The position numbers and the translations under genes are program-made. From Streptomyces sp. Ru62 (lineage in GTDB: Bacteria; Actinomycetota; Actinomycetes; Streptomycetales; Streptomycetaceae), in NCBI RefSeq assembly GCF_002920615.1, contig NZ_PQSU01000042.1, forward strand, positions 1 to 64,000: a DNA stretch of 64,000 nt. Reading direction: 5' to 3'. The notes beneath the pieces are model-generated. The model had not been told where the DNA came from. It saw only the letters and a program-made list of their open reading frames with translations, and did no database searches. Positions 1 through 8,434 of this stretch are shown here, piece by piece. The stretch's first letter is position 1. Each line of letters starts with the position of its first letter.

Positions 1-1410
1 GCCCAGGCGGTGGACTACGGCCTGCGGATCGTCGCGCAGGAGCAGGTCGGTCTCGCGTACGCCGGCTGGGACCGGCTGCTGACGAGAGTGGCGCTGCCCG
101 CCTGGCGCATGGGGCGGTGGCCGTCCCGGCTCGACGCGGGGGTGGTGGCGGCGCTCACCGAGCTCTCCCGCCGGGACCGGCTCGCCGAGGGCTTCGCCTC
201 CCGGCTCGGCGAGCGGCCCGCGTGCGATCTCCTGGAGGAGCCCGGCGCGGTCGACGAGGCCGCCTCCCTGCTCGCCGCCCGGCTCTTCCACGGCGGTCCC
301 GCGGAGCCGGGCCCCGACTGGGCGCCGGTGGACTGGCAGGCGTATCCGGAGGAGGTCGTGGACCGCACCTGGCGCGCCGACGCGGCCCGCCTGCACCGCG
401 TCCTGGACATCCTCGGCGTCCGCCCCTCCCTGGACCCCCGAGCCCCCGACCCCGGCGGCCCCACCCTGGCCCGAGTCCTGGACCACCTCACGGCTGCCGC
501 CGAGGGCGGGGCCTGGGGGGCGATGGCCGCCGACGCCGGTGCGGGCGCGATGGGCGCCGACGCAGGTGCGATGGGCGCCGGTGCCGTCGGAACTGTCGCT
601 TCCGGAACCGACGACACCGCCCCGGATACGACCGACGCCCCGGCCCCCGGCCCTTCTGCCTCCGCAGCAGACGGCCCCGCTCCCGGCGCGACAGGCACCA
701 CGGGCCCAGGGCCTTCCGACATCGAAGCCGGTGGCACCGCTGCGGAGATCGCAGGCGCCTCGGTCACCGGTCCCTCCGACTTCCGGGCCGAGGACGTCAA
801 CGGCACCGAGCGCACCGACTGCATCGATGGCACCAAAAGCATCGATTGCGCCGACAGCACCGATCGCACCAATGGCACCGATCGCACCGACAGCACCAAT
901 GGACCACCCCTCGCCGACCCCCCCACCGGCGTCCCCGCCGCTGACAGCGCCCTCGCCGCCCAGGAGCTTGGGCCCCAGCTCCCCTTCGGCGAGGAGGACC
1001 CCACCACCGAGCGCAGTGCGGCTCTCGCCGCCGGGCTGAGTGCCGAGCTCGCCCGGGAGGAGGCCGCGGGGGCGGACGGAGGCGCAGCGGGACGGCGGAG
1101 TCCCGAGAGTGGCCCGTGGGACGAGTTCGCCTGCGGGCTGCCCCCCTTCCCGCTGCAACCCCAGCGCACCGCCCGCGAGCTGCTCGCCGACCACGTCACC
1201 GCGATGGTGTGCTGCGCGGCCGTGGACACCGCCGGCGCCGTCCCCGCCCTGGACTGGCTGGACGGCCCCTCCCTGCTGCTCGGCGGTGAGCGGGCCGCCG
1301 ACCTGGCTCCCAAGGTCCTCACCCTCATCGAGGAGGGAGACCCGGGCCCGCTGCGCGACTGGCTGGCCGCGTCCGGCATACGCCCCGAGAAGCCCGTACG
1401 CCTCGTCTGA
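1..1410 (+). CDS. Conserved hypothetical protein, 5' end outside window
   Basis: The reading frame is open from the first base, so the true start lies upstream; 469 residues are visible. I recognise no catalytic motif. The first ~160 residues look like a folded helical region rich in Trp, Arg and Leu. Residues ~170-350 are low complexity, with short Gly-Ala-Met-Asp repeats followed by Thr-Asp-rich repeats; the codons here are less GC-biased at third positions than the rest. A conserved-looking C-terminal part (~residues 375-465) follows, ending in a basic tail. The linker suggests two domains joined by a flexible region. Codon use fits the plus strand best. The position next to purC matches an uncharacterised protein in other Streptomyces. 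Function unknown. Confidence 0.75.
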   Translation, partial: AQAVDYGLRIVAQEQVGLAYAGWDRLLTRVALPAWRMGRWPSRLDAGVVAALTELSRRDRLAEGFASRLGERPACDLLEEPGAVDEAASLLAARLFHGGPAEPGPDWAPVDWQAYPEEVVDRTWRADAARLHRVLDILGVRPSLDPRAPDPGGPTLARVLDHLTAAAEGGAWGAMAADAGAGAMGADAGAMGAGAVGTVASGTDDTAPDTTDAPAPGPSASAADGPAPGATGTTGPGPSDIEAGGTAAEIAGASVTGPSDFRAEDVNGTERTDCIDGTKSIDCADSTDRTNGTDRTDSTNGPPLADPPTGVPAADSALAAQELGPQLPFGEEDPTTERSAALAAGLSAELAREEAAGADGGAAGRRSPESGPWDEFACGLPPFPLQPQRTARELLADHVTAMVCCAAVDTAGAVPALDWLDGPSLLLGGERAADLAPKVLTLIEEGDPGPLRDWLAASGIRPEKPVRLV

Positions 1411-1643
1411 CCGGACCGTGAACCTGCCCGTCCGAGGCGCACCCGTACCGGAAAAGCGACTTCCAGTTCAGGTCAATTCGCAACGACTAGTGACCGTCCC
1501 CGTGCGTTATGTGATGTGCTGGGACCGACCACGCCTTTGGCAAAGGCACGCGACATACGACAGTACGGTCGAGCACACCGAGCACAGCGGGAACAGCGAG
1601 CACCACCGAGACAGGCACGGGGGCCTGAGGGAGGGGAGCGACC

Positions 1644-3143
1644 ATGGCCTCGGACCACATCCGCCGCTGGGAGTCCGGAGCACTCGCGCACGCCGTCACG
1701 GACCCCTTCGGACAGGGCCCGGTGCCCTGGCTGCGCGGCAGTGAGACGTATTTCGACGACACCGGCCACGTCGTGCCGTGGTACGTCGACCCCAGCCCGC
1801 AGCAGCTAACCGGCGGCGACCGCGCACGCGTCCCGGCGCCCCGCGCGTCCGGGCCCGGCCCCCGCTCGGCCGACGACGTGCACCGCCAGATCAAGGGCTT
1901 CACCTCCACCGGCGCGGTCGCGCCCGGCGAGGCGATCGACTTCCACATCACGGTCGACCCGCCGCAGCAGTTCAGCGTGGACATCTACCGCATCGGCCAC
2001 TACGGCGGCGACGGCGCGTCCAAGATCACCACCAGCCCCCGCCTGTCCGGCATCGTCCAGCCCGCGCCACTGACCGCCGACCGCACGGTCTCCTGCCACC
2101 ACTGGTGGCTCTCCTGGCGCCTCCAGGTGCCCTCGTACTGGAGCATCGGCGCCTATGTGGCCGTCCTGACCACCGCCGACGGCTACCGCTCCCACGTGCC
2201 GTTCACGGTCCGCGACGACCACCCCGCCGACCTCCTGCTGCTGCTGCCGGACATCACCTGGCAGGCGTACAACCTCTACCCGGAGGACGGCCGCACCGGC
2301 GCCAGCCTCTATCACGCCTGGGACGAGAAGGGCCGGCTGCTGGGGGAGGCCGACGCCGCGACCACCGTCTCCTTCGACCGGCCGTACGCCGGCGCCGGCC
2401 TGCCCCTGCACGTCGGCCACGCCTACGACTTCATCCGCTGGGCCGAGCGCTACGGCTACGACCTCGCCTACGCCGAGGCCCGTGACCTGCACGCCGGCCG
2501 GATCGACCCCACCCGCTACCGGGGCCTGGTCTTCCCGGGCCACGACGAGTACTGGTCGGTGCCGATGCGCCGGGCCGTCGAGGACGCCCGCGACCGTGGC
2601 ACCTCGCTGGTCTTCCTCTCCGCCAACACCATGTACTGGCAGGTGGAACTGGGCCCGTCCCCGTCCGGCGTCCCGGACCGGCTGCTGACCTGCCGCAAAC
2701 GCAAAGGCCCCGGACGGCCGGTGCTGTGGCGCGAGATCGACCGGCCCGAGCAGCAGCTGGTCGGCATCCAGTACGCGGGCCGGGTGCCCGAGCCGCACCC
2801 GCTGATCGTCCGCAACGCCGGCCACTGGCTGTGGGAGTCGACCGGCGCCCATGAGGGCGACGAGATCGCGGGCCTGGTCGCCGGTGAGGCGGACCGTTAC
2901 TTCCCGCGCACCCCACTGCCCGAGCACGACGAGCGCATCCTGCTCGCCCACTCCCCCTACACCGACAACGACGGCGTCCTGCGCCACCAGGAGACGTCGC
3001 TCTACCGCGCCCCCTCCGGCGCCTGGGTGTTCGCCTCCGGCACCTTCGCCTGGTCCCCGGCCCTGGACCGCCCGGGCCACGTGGACGCCCGTGTCCAGCG
3101 CGCCACGGCGAACCTGCTGGACCGCATCTGCAAACGCGACTGA
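1644..3143 (+). CDS. N,N-dimethylformamidase beta-subunit-like protein
   Basis: A 499-residue protein resembling the large-subunit-like family of N,N-dimethylformamidase (DUF6605 type). Visible family-like elements include an FxPGHDEYWS stretch around residues 297-306, a preceding ITWQAYNLY element, and a C-terminal segment with a FASGTFAWSPAL element. The ATG at 1644 follows a strong GGAGGGGAG ribosome site at a good distance. No signal peptide or membrane helix is evident, although some relatives are called secreted proteins. A real amidohydrolase activity is not shown by the sequence; the family assignment is more certain than the substrate. It precedes purC by about 115 bp and is probably a separate unit. 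Confidence 0.75.
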   Translation: MASDHIRRWESGALAHAVTDPFGQGPVPWLRGSETYFDDTGHVVPWYVDPSPQQLTGGDRARVPAPRASGPGPRSADDVHRQIKGFTSTGAVAPGEAIDFHITVDPPQQFSVDIYRIGHYGGDGASKITTSPRLSGIVQPAPLTADRTVSCHHWWLSWRLQVPSYWSIGAYVAVLTTADGYRSHVPFTVRDDHPADLLLLLPDITWQAYNLYPEDGRTGASLYHAWDEKGRLLGEADAATTVSFDRPYAGAGLPLHVGHAYDFIRWAERYGYDLAYAEARDLHAGRIDPTRYRGLVFPGHDEYWSVPMRRAVEDARDRGTSLVFLSANTMYWQVELGPSPSGVPDRLLTCRKRKGPGRPVLWREIDRPEQQLVGIQYAGRVPEPHPLIVRNAGHWLWESTGAHEGDEIAGLVAGEADRYFPRTPLPEHDERILLAHSPYTDNDGVLRHQETSLYRAPSGAWVFASGTFAWSPALDRPGHVDARVQRATANLLDRICKRD

Positions 3144-3257
3144 CACCACGCGACCCGCACCCGGCGCCGGCCGCAGGTGTCGACCCAACCCCCGGGCGCG
3201 CCCTATCACCCCCATACGGGAGAATCGAGGCATTGGACAGAACCACGGGGAGGAACC

Positions 3258-4157
3258 GTGTCCGGATTCGTAGAAAAGCCCGAGCCGATCGAGGTTCCGG
3301 GCCTGGTGCACCTGCACACCGGAAAGGTGCGTGAGCTGTACCAGAACGAGGCGGGCGACCTCGTGATGGTCGCCAGCGACCGCATCTCCGCCTACGACTG
3401 GGTGCTGCCCACGGAGATCCCCGACAAGGGCCGCGTCCTCACCCAGCTCTCCCTGTGGTGGTTCGACCAGCTCCGCGACCTCGCGAAGAACCACGTCGTC
3501 AGCACCGAGCTGCCCGAGGGCGCCCCGGCCGACTGGGCGGGCCGCACGCTGGTCTGCAAGTCCCTGAAGATGGTCCCGGTGGAGTGCGTGGCCCGTGGTT
3601 ACCTCACCGGCTCCGGCCTCGCCGAGTACCAGGAGTCCCGTACGGTCTGCGGCCTCGCCCTCCCCGAGGGCCTCGTCGACGGCTCCGAGCTCCCCGCCCC
3701 GATCTTCACCCCGGCCACCAAGGCCGAGGTCGGCGAGCACGACGAGAACGTCTCCTACGAGGAGGTGGCCCGTCAGGTCGGCGCCGAGACCGCCGCCCAG
3801 CTGCGCCAGGCCACGCTCGCGGTGTACTCGCGCGCCCGGGACATCGCCCGGGACCGGGGGATCATCCTGGCCGACACCAAGTTCGAGTTCGGCTTCGACG
3901 GCGACACGCTCGTCCTCGCCGACGAGGTCCTCACCCCGGACTCCTCCCGCTTCTGGCCGGCCGACGAGTGGCAGCCGGGCCGCGCCCAGCCGTCGTACGA
4001 CAAGCAGTTCGTGCGGGACTGGCTGACCTCGCCGGCGTCCGGCTGGGACCGCAGGAGCGAGCAGCCCCCGCCGGCGCTCCCGGAGGAGGTCGTCGCGGCG
4101 ACCCGGCAGAAGTACGTGGAGGCGTACGAGCGGCTGACGGGCACCCGCTGGTCCTAG
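3258..4157 (+). CDS. purC: SAICAR synthetase (phosphoribosylaminoimidazole-succinocarboxamide synthase)
   Basis: Catalyses ATP-dependent joining of aspartate to CAIR to form SAICAR in purine synthesis. The 299-residue protein has the family's N-terminal GKVRELY element, the SDRISAYDW motif, the VECVARGYLTGS motif near residues 110-122 and the DTKFEFGF motif near 207-214. The start is the GTG at 3258, placed 4-10 bases after GGGGAGGA; an earlier in-frame ATG (3177) would add a poor-quality extension and lacks a ribosome site. It stands alone here, apart from the purSQL and purFM units. A strong hairpin lies 11 bases after the stop codon. Confidence 0.95.
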   Translation: MSGFVEKPEPIEVPGLVHLHTGKVRELYQNEAGDLVMVASDRISAYDWVLPTEIPDKGRVLTQLSLWWFDQLRDLAKNHVVSTELPEGAPADWAGRTLVCKSLKMVPVECVARGYLTGSGLAEYQESRTVCGLALPEGLVDGSELPAPIFTPATKAEVGEHDENVSYEEVARQVGAETAAQLRQATLAVYSRARDIARDRGIILADTKFEFGFDGDTLVLADEVLTPDSSRFWPADEWQPGRAQPSYDKQFVRDWLTSPASGWDRRSEQPPPALPEEVVAATRQKYVEAYERLTGTRWS

Positions 4158-4168
4158 GGCATGAAGAA

Positions 4169-4193
4169 GACCCCGGTCCAGTGGACCGGGGTC
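4169..4193 (-). terminator. Hairpin terminator after tRNA-Gly, probably also for purC
   Basis: An 11-bp perfect GC-rich stem (4169-4179 with 4183-4193) with a 3-base loop. On the minus strand it is followed by TTCTTCAT, fitting rho-independent termination of the tRNA transcript. It also lies just after the purC stop on the plus strand and may act both ways. Confidence 0.8.
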
Positions 4194-4202
4194 TCATTCC
4201 CG

Positions 4203-4275
4203 AGCGGACGACGAGGCTCGAACTCGCGACCTCAACCTTGGCAAGGTTGCGCTCTACCAACTGAGCTACGTCCGC
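4203..4275 (-). tRNA. tRNA-Gly (anticodon GCC), copy 1
   Basis: A 73-nt cloverleaf with a perfect 7-bp acceptor stem (GCGGACG/CGTCCGC), anticodon stem CAACC/GGTTG with loop TTGCCAA giving anticodon GCC, and a GTTCGAG T-loop. The 3' CCA is not encoded. A second identical tRNA is at 8043-8115. Confidence 0.97.
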
Positions 4276-4297
4276 GCTGCGCCGTGGCGCGAGAGCA

Positions 4298-4303
4298 ACT
4301 ATA
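4298..4303 (-). promoter_or_regulatory. Possible -10 box for tRNA-Gly copy 1, overlapping a stop codon
   Basis: On the minus strand the sequence reads TATAGT, a good -10 hexamer about 23 bases before the tRNA. It overlaps the TAG stop codon of the response regulator (4299-4301). No convincing -35 box is visible, so the call rests on the -10 alone. Confidence 0.4.
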
Positions 4304-4913
4304 CCCAACCTCGCTCGCGCGCGAGACGTACTGCCGCATGACGGTTCTCGGCACCGAGCTTGGTGACCGCCGAGGAGAGGTAGTTCCGCACCGTCCCCGG
4401 TGACAGTGCGGCCCGCTCGGCGATCTCCGTGACCGGCGCTCCGTCGGCGGCCAGCTCCAGCACCTCGGCCTCCCGCGCGGTCAGCGGGGAGTCCCCGGCG
4501 GAGATCGCGTCGGCGGCCAACTCGGGGTCCACGTAGCGGTTTCCGGCATGCACGGTGCGGATGACCTCGGCGAGCCGCTGGGCGCTGACGGTCTTCGGGA
4601 CGAACCCGCGCACACCGGCCGCGAGCGCCCGTTTCAGATGCCCGGGCCGTCCGTGCCCGGTGACGATCAGCACCTGGCAACCGGGCAGTTCGGCGCGCAG
4701 GGATGTGGCGACCTTCACACCGTCGGCGCCCGGCATCTGGAGGTCCAGGACGGCCACGTCGGGCCGGTGCGCCCGGGCCATCGCCAGTGCCTCGGGCCCG
4801 CTCGCCGCCTCCGCGACGACCAGCAGGTCGTCCTCCAGGGACAGCAGGGCGGCCAGCGCACCCCGGATCAGGTGCTCGTCGTCGGCGAGCAACAGCCGTA
4901 CCGGTGCGCTCAT
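4299..4913 (-). CDS. NarL/FixJ-family response regulator
   Basis: A 204-residue two-component response regulator. The receiver domain (about 1-120) shows the acidic pair Asp11/Asp12, the phospho-acceptor Asp57 in VAVLDLQMPG, the switch Thr in VLIVTGHG and the conserved Lys in GFVPK. A LuxR-type helix-turn-helix (about 140-200) contains LTAREAEVLEL and SPGTVRNYLS. The ATG at 4913 overlaps the kinase stop by 4 bases (ATGA), so the two are translationally coupled. It resembles DesR-type regulators that control an adjacent ABC exporter, and the upstream ABC genes are its most likely targets (inference). Confidence 0.92.
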   Translation of the reverse strand: MSAPVRLLLADDEHLIRGALAALLSLEDDLLVVAEAASGPEALAMARAHRPDVAVLDLQMPGADGVKVATSLRAELPGCQVLIVTGHGRPGHLKRALAAGVRGFVPKTVSAQRLAEVIRTVHAGNRYVDPELAADAISAGDSPLTAREAEVLELAADGAPVTEIAERAALSPGTVRNYLSSAVTKLGAENRHAAVRLARERGWV

Positions 4914-6172
4914 GGGTTGACTCCTCTCACATCGGTCACGGATTCCGCCGCGCTCAGCGGGACTTCCGCCACCAGCCGGAACCGGTCCCGTTCGGCGCCG
5001 GCGAATCCGGCCTCCAACGTCCCGCCCACGGCGGCCAGCCGCTCCCGCAGCCCGGCCAGCCCCGACCCGCCGCCACCGTTCGCGGCCACGGCCCCGTCGT
5101 TCTCCACCGTCAGCACCGCCAGTCCCTCGCGCACCGACAGCCCCACGGCACACCGGCCCGCGTCCCCGTGCCGCAGCACGTTGGTGGTGGCCTCGCGCAC
5201 CACCCAACCGAGCGCGGACTGCACCTCGGCGGGCAGTCCGCCGGTGTCCGCCCGGACCTCGCAGTCGATCCCGGCCGCCGTCAGCACACCCTGGGCACCG
5301 GCGAGTTCGACGCCGAGGTCGGCCTCGCGGTAGCCGCGTACGACGGCCCGCACCTCCCGCTGGGACTCCTGCGCGATGCGCTGCACCTCGATCATCTGCT
5401 CCACGGCCTCCGGCCGTCCCCGTCGGGCCAGTTGCACGGCCAGCTCGCTCTTGAGGGAGATCACGGACAGGTTCCGCCCCAGCACGTCGTGCAGGTCCCG
5501 TCCGAAGCGCAGCCGTTCCTCCGCGACGGCGAGCCGGGCCTCCGCCTCCCGGGCCCGCTCCGCCTCCCACAGCACGGCCAGGGTCCAGGCGCCGCAGCGG
5601 CAGGCGAGCAGCGAGAACACCGTCTGGAAGGCCACCATCAGGAAGGTCGCGAGCAGGCCCACGGTGTCGTGGTCGGCGAGCCACACGCCACCCGTCAGCA
5701 CGGCCGCGAGCACCGCGGACCGGCGCAGGAACACCCGTACCGGGACCGTGAGTCCGTACAGGAGCCCGAACGGCAGCAGGGAGGCGCCGAGCGCCAGCCG
5801 GACCGTCATCGGGTCGGCCGCGTCCAGCGCCGAGAGGGACACGGTCAGGGCCAGGGCCAGGGCCAGCAGGACGGCCGGGGCGCGGTGGGCGTCGGCCGGC
5901 AGCCGGGCGCGCCCCAGGTAGTGGTCGAGCGCGGGCCGGGTGAGCCGGTTGGAGGCCACGCACTGCAAGGCCGCCACGAGCGCGAGCAGGGCGCCCAGGA
6001 CGACCGCCACGGGCCGGTGGCGGAGCCCGCCCACCAGGGGCAGCAACAGCCAGCCGAGCGAGAAGAACCAGGTCGTGACGTACCAGGTGACGACCGTGTA
6101 CAGCTCGACCCGTTCCGCCTTGCTGCGTTCCCGCCAGTGCCGCTGCTGCCACCGCCGTATCCGCCCCACCAC
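4910..6172 (-). CDS. DesK-type sensor histidine kinase
   Basis: A 420-residue membrane kinase partner for the overlapping response regulator. Residues 1-200 hold about five or six hydrophobic segments forming the sensor region. A HisKA_3 dimerisation domain follows, with the phospho-acceptor His228 in FGRDLHDVLG. The ATPase domain has the N box around Asn331 (REATTNVLRHG) and a glycine-rich GGGGSGLAGLRERL box. The start is GTG at 6172. It begins 17 bp after the permease gene, consistent with one operon. With no extracellular domain, the signal is probably sensed in or at the membrane, as in DesK (inference). Confidence 0.92.
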   Translation of the reverse strand: MVGRIRRWQQRHWRERSKAERVELYTVVTWYVTTWFFSLGWLLLPLVGGLRHRPVAVVLGALLALVAALQCVASNRLTRPALDHYLGRARLPADAHRAPAVLLALALALTVSLSALDAADPMTVRLALGASLLPFGLLYGLTVPVRVFLRRSAVLAAVLTGGVWLADHDTVGLLATFLMVAFQTVFSLLACRCGAWTLAVLWEAERAREAEARLAVAEERLRFGRDLHDVLGRNLSVISLKSELAVQLARRGRPEAVEQMIEVQRIAQESQREVRAVVRGYREADLGVELAGAQGVLTAAGIDCEVRADTGGLPAEVQSALGWVVREATTNVLRHGDAGRCAVGLSVREGLAVLTVENDGAVAANGGGGSGLAGLRERLAAVGGTLEAGFAGAERDRFRLVAEVPLSAAESVTDVRGVNP

Positions 6173-6188
6173 GAGCGCCCCCCGTTCC

Positions 6189-6977
6189 TCAGCGCCTGGG
6201 CTCCCACCGGAACCACCGCCCTACAGCAAACACCGCCGGCACGGTCCAGGCCAGCGCGGTCGCGAGCGCGCCGAGCACCTCGTACGCGCTCGCCCCACCG
6301 GTCCAGCCCGCCCGGACGAGCCGGATCGCGGGGGACAGCGGGAGCAGCTCGCAGACGGAGGCGAGCCTCTCCGGCATGACCTCGGTGGGGAACATGATCC
6401 CGGAGCCGATCATCGACACGAACACCAGCGGCAGCGCGGTGACCTGGCCGCTCTCCACGCTCCGGGTGAAGGACGCGGTGAGGGCGGCGAGCGCCGCGCT
6501 CAGCACCAGTCCGGCCGCCAGTCCCAGCAGGGTCAGGTACGGCGCCCTGGGCGCCCCGGCGTCCAGCAGGACCGCGCATCCGGCGCACAGCAGCAGCGCC
6601 TGTGCGAGGCCGAGGCCCAGGGCGGGCAGGGCGGTGCCGGTGAGGATCTCGGGGCCGGTGAGTTCGCCGGTGCGCAGTCGTTTGAGGACCAGTTCCTCGC
6701 GGCGGGCGACGTAGGCGTTGACGAGCGAGGTGTAGACGGCGAACAGGAGGGAGAAGCCGATCGCGGCCGTGAGCATGGCCGCGCCGATGCTGATGCCGTG
6801 CTGCTGGAGGTCCAGCTGGTCGAGGGCCGGGCGCACGCTGAACGGCAGTGCGAGCGGCACCACGAGCGCGGTGAAGACGACCCCGCGGTTGCGGCCGAGG
6901 AGGGTCAGCTCGGCCCGTGCCAGCGCCCGCAGCCGCCGTACGGAGGGCGTGAGGGCGCGCGGAGCGAGGGTGCTCAT
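6189..6977 (-). CDS. ABC-2 type transporter permease
   Basis: A 262-residue integral membrane protein with about six transmembrane segments and the topology of ABC-2 (DrrB/NodJ-like) exporters. The cytoplasmic N-terminus carries the short amphipathic region common in the family. Its ATG at 6977 overlaps the ATPase stop by 4 bases (ATGA). With the ATPase it forms a two-gene efflux transporter; substrate not determinable. The two downstream genes encode its probable two-component regulator. Confidence 0.9.
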   Translation of the reverse strand: MSTLAPRALTPSVRRLRALARAELTLLGRNRGVVFTALVVPLALPFSVRPALDQLDLQQHGISIGAAMLTAAIGFSLLFAVYTSLVNAYVARREELVLKRLRTGELTGPEILTGTALPALGLGLAQALLLCAGCAVLLDAGAPRAPYLTLLGLAAGLVLSAALAALTASFTRSVESGQVTALPLVFVSMIGSGIMFPTEVMPERLASVCELLPLSPAIRLVRAGWTGGASAYEVLGALATALAWTVPAVFAVGRWFRWEPRR

Positions 6978-7912
6978 GCCGCGGCCTCCTCTTCCCGGGC
7001 GATCCCGAGGAACGCCTCTTCCAGCGAGGCCGAGCGCACGTCGAGGCCGCGCAGTTCGACACCGGCTCGCTCGGCCCAGACGAGGACGGCGGTGGCGGTC
7101 CGCTGGAGTTCGCGGGTGCGCAGCCGGACGATCCGGCCGTCGCTCTCGTGCCCGCAGACGCCGAGGTCGGCCAGGGGCGGCAGGTCGCCGAGGAAGTAGC
7201 CGTCGGGCAGTTGGAAGGACATCCGGGATGGGCGGCCGGCGGTGACCTCGGCCGGGGTGCCGGAGGCGGCGATGCGGCCCTCGTGCAGGATGGCGAGCCG
7301 GTCGGCGAGGCCCTCGGCCTCCTCCAGGTAGTGCGTGGTGAGCAGCACGGTGGTGCCGGCGTCCCGCAGCCGGCGCACCAGGGCCCAGGTGTCCCGGCGG
7401 CCCTCGGCGTCGAGCCCGGTCGTCGGCTCGTCGAGGAACAGCACCTCGGGATCGCCGAGCAGGGCCAGCGCCAGGTCGAGGCGCCGCCGTTCGCCGCCGG
7501 ACAGCTGCTTGACCCGTACGCCCCGCTTGCCCGCGAGTCCGACCAGCTCCAGCACCTCCGCTTCCGGCCGGGCGCCGGTCGTGCAGCCCGCCCACATCCG
7601 GGCGGTCTCCGCGGCGGTCAACTCGGCCGGGAAGCCACCCTCCTGGAGCATGACGCCGGTGCGGGGCCGCACGGCGGCCCGCTCGCGGTGGGGGTCGTGA
7701 CCGAGCACCCGGACCCGGCCGCCGGCCGGTGAGGCGAGTCCTTCCAGCAGTTCGACCGTGGAGGTCTTTCCGGCGCCATTGGTGCCCAGCAGGGCGAAGA
7801 TCTCCCCGCGTGCGACGGAGAAGGTGATTCCGCGTACGGCCTCGAACCCGCCCCCGTAGACACGCCTGAGGTCGGTGACCTCGATCACGTGCTCGTGCCC
7901 GTCGATGTCCAT
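6974..7912 (-). CDS. ABC transporter ATP-binding protein (DrrA-like)
   Basis: A 312-residue ATPase of a drug- or lipid-export type ABC system. Walker A is GTNGAGKT at 43-50, the signature LSGGE at 137-141, Walker B VLFLDEP at 157-163, and a switch His is in TTHYLEEAE. A C-terminal extension (~220-312) is typical of DrrA-type proteins. I chose the ATG at 7912 because the family's EVTDLRRVYG start follows shortly; an upstream ATG at 7972 would add 20 unlikely residues. First gene of the four-gene minus-strand cassette, beginning about 97 bp after the tRNA-Gly copy 2 terminator. Confidence 0.92.
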   Translation of the reverse strand: MDIDGHEHVIEVTDLRRVYGGGFEAVRGITFSVARGEIFALLGTNGAGKTSTVELLEGLASPAGGRVRVLGHDPHRERAAVRPRTGVMLQEGGFPAELTAAETARMWAGCTTGARPEAEVLELVGLAGKRGVRVKQLSGGERRRLDLALALLGDPEVLFLDEPTTGLDAEGRRDTWALVRRLRDAGTTVLLTTHYLEEAEGLADRLAILHEGRIAASGTPAEVTAGRPSRMSFQLPDGYFLGDLPPLADLGVCGHESDGRIVRLRTRELQRTATAVLVWAERAGVELRGLDVRSASLEEAFLGIAREEEAAA

Positions 7913-8008
7913 GACACCAGCGTCCCGGCGGGGGTGCCCCGGCCGGCAGTGCGCGGTGTCACGGCTCGGCATGACAAATGTCAGGGGGATCCGGCCGGAC
8001 GACGAAAA

Positions 8009-8033
8009 GACCCCGGTCCAGGGGACCGGGGTC
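8009..8033 (-). terminator. Hairpin terminator after tRNA-Gly copy 2
   Basis: The same 11-bp stem as at 4169-4193, loop AGG instead of AGT, followed on the minus strand by TTTTCG. It should separate the tRNA transcript from the ABC cassette downstream. Confidence 0.8.
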
Positions 8034-8042
8034 TCATTCCCG

Positions 8043-8115
8043 AGCGGACGACGAGGCTCGAACTCGCGACCTCAACCTTGGCAAGGTTGCGCTCTACCAA
8101 CTGAGCTACGTCCGC
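8043..8115 (-). tRNA. tRNA-Gly (anticodon GCC), copy 2
   Basis: Identical over all 73 nt to the tRNA at 4203-4275, with anticodon GCC. It lies 80 bp downstream of tRNA-Gly(UCC) on the same strand, and both may share one transcript. Confidence 0.97.
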
Positions 8116-8195
8116 ACTGCTCCCGATCGGCTCCCACCGATCGGTGCGAACACCAGCCTACCTGATCCACAAGCGTGGTCGTGTCGGCGGTGCAG

Positions 8196-8267
8196 AGCGG
8201 GTGACAGGAATCGCACACTGCGCCTTCCCCCTGGAAGGGGGATGTTCTACTACTGAACTACACCCGC
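8196..8267 (-). tRNA. tRNA-Gly (anticodon UCC)
   Basis: A 72-nt cloverleaf with acceptor stem GCGGGTG/CACCCGC, anticodon stem TCCCC/GGGGA, loop CTTCCAG (anticodon TCC) and T-loop GCGATTC. CCA is not encoded. With the adjacent GCC isoacceptor it makes a glycine tRNA pair. Confidence 0.95.
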
Positions 8268-8316
8268 ACGGTCCTCGGGATCCGGCCTGTCGGCCTCGCC
8301 CCTCGGCGTGTCCCAG

Positions 8317-8347
8317 ACATTAGCTGATCAGCAGGGGGGTAGCGCAA
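8317..8347 (-). promoter_or_regulatory. Possible promoter for the tRNA-Gly pair
   Basis: On the minus strand, TTGCGC (8342-8347) and TAATGT (8317-8322) are spaced 19 bp apart, about 50 bp before tRNA-Gly(UCC). This is a reasonable housekeeping promoter but the spacer is slightly long. Confidence 0.4.
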
Positions 8348-8386
8348 GTCGGGTTCCCCCGAGGCCCCGTATGCCCCAAGTGCACG

Positions 8387-8418
8387 GTCCCCAGGGCCCT
8401 CTGACGGACCCTGGGGAC
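8387..8418 (-). terminator. Hairpin after the Lsr2-family gene
   Basis: A 10-bp perfect stem (8387-8396 with 8409-8418) lies 17 bp after the stop of the Lsr2-family gene on its strand. There is no T-run, as is common in Streptomyces terminators. Confidence 0.6.
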
Positions 8419-8434
8419 TCGCCCCTTCGCGGGC

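Larger units (their letters stand above)
4167..4275. repeat. 109-bp direct repeat, copy 1 (tRNA-Gly + terminator)
   Basis: This stretch is identical to 8007-8115 except for one base (T at 4182, G at 8022 in the hairpin loop). It holds a whole tRNA-Gly(GCC) and its terminator. The two copies are exactly 3840 bp apart in the same orientation and bracket a four-gene regulator/exporter cassette. Confidence 0.95.
8007..8115. repeat. 109-bp direct repeat, copy 2 (tRNA-Gly + terminator)
   Basis: Second copy of the 4167-4275 repeat with one mismatch at 8022. Identity stops sharply at the tRNA 5' end (8116 differs) and just outside the hairpin (8006 differs). Confidence 0.95.

Noticed and set aside
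1806..3740. Long open frame on the minus strand opposite the DMF-amidase-like gene and purC
   Set aside because: High-GC genomes give long antisense frames; its codon third-position GC is low and it encodes only Ala/Gly/Val/Arg-rich sequence without family features.
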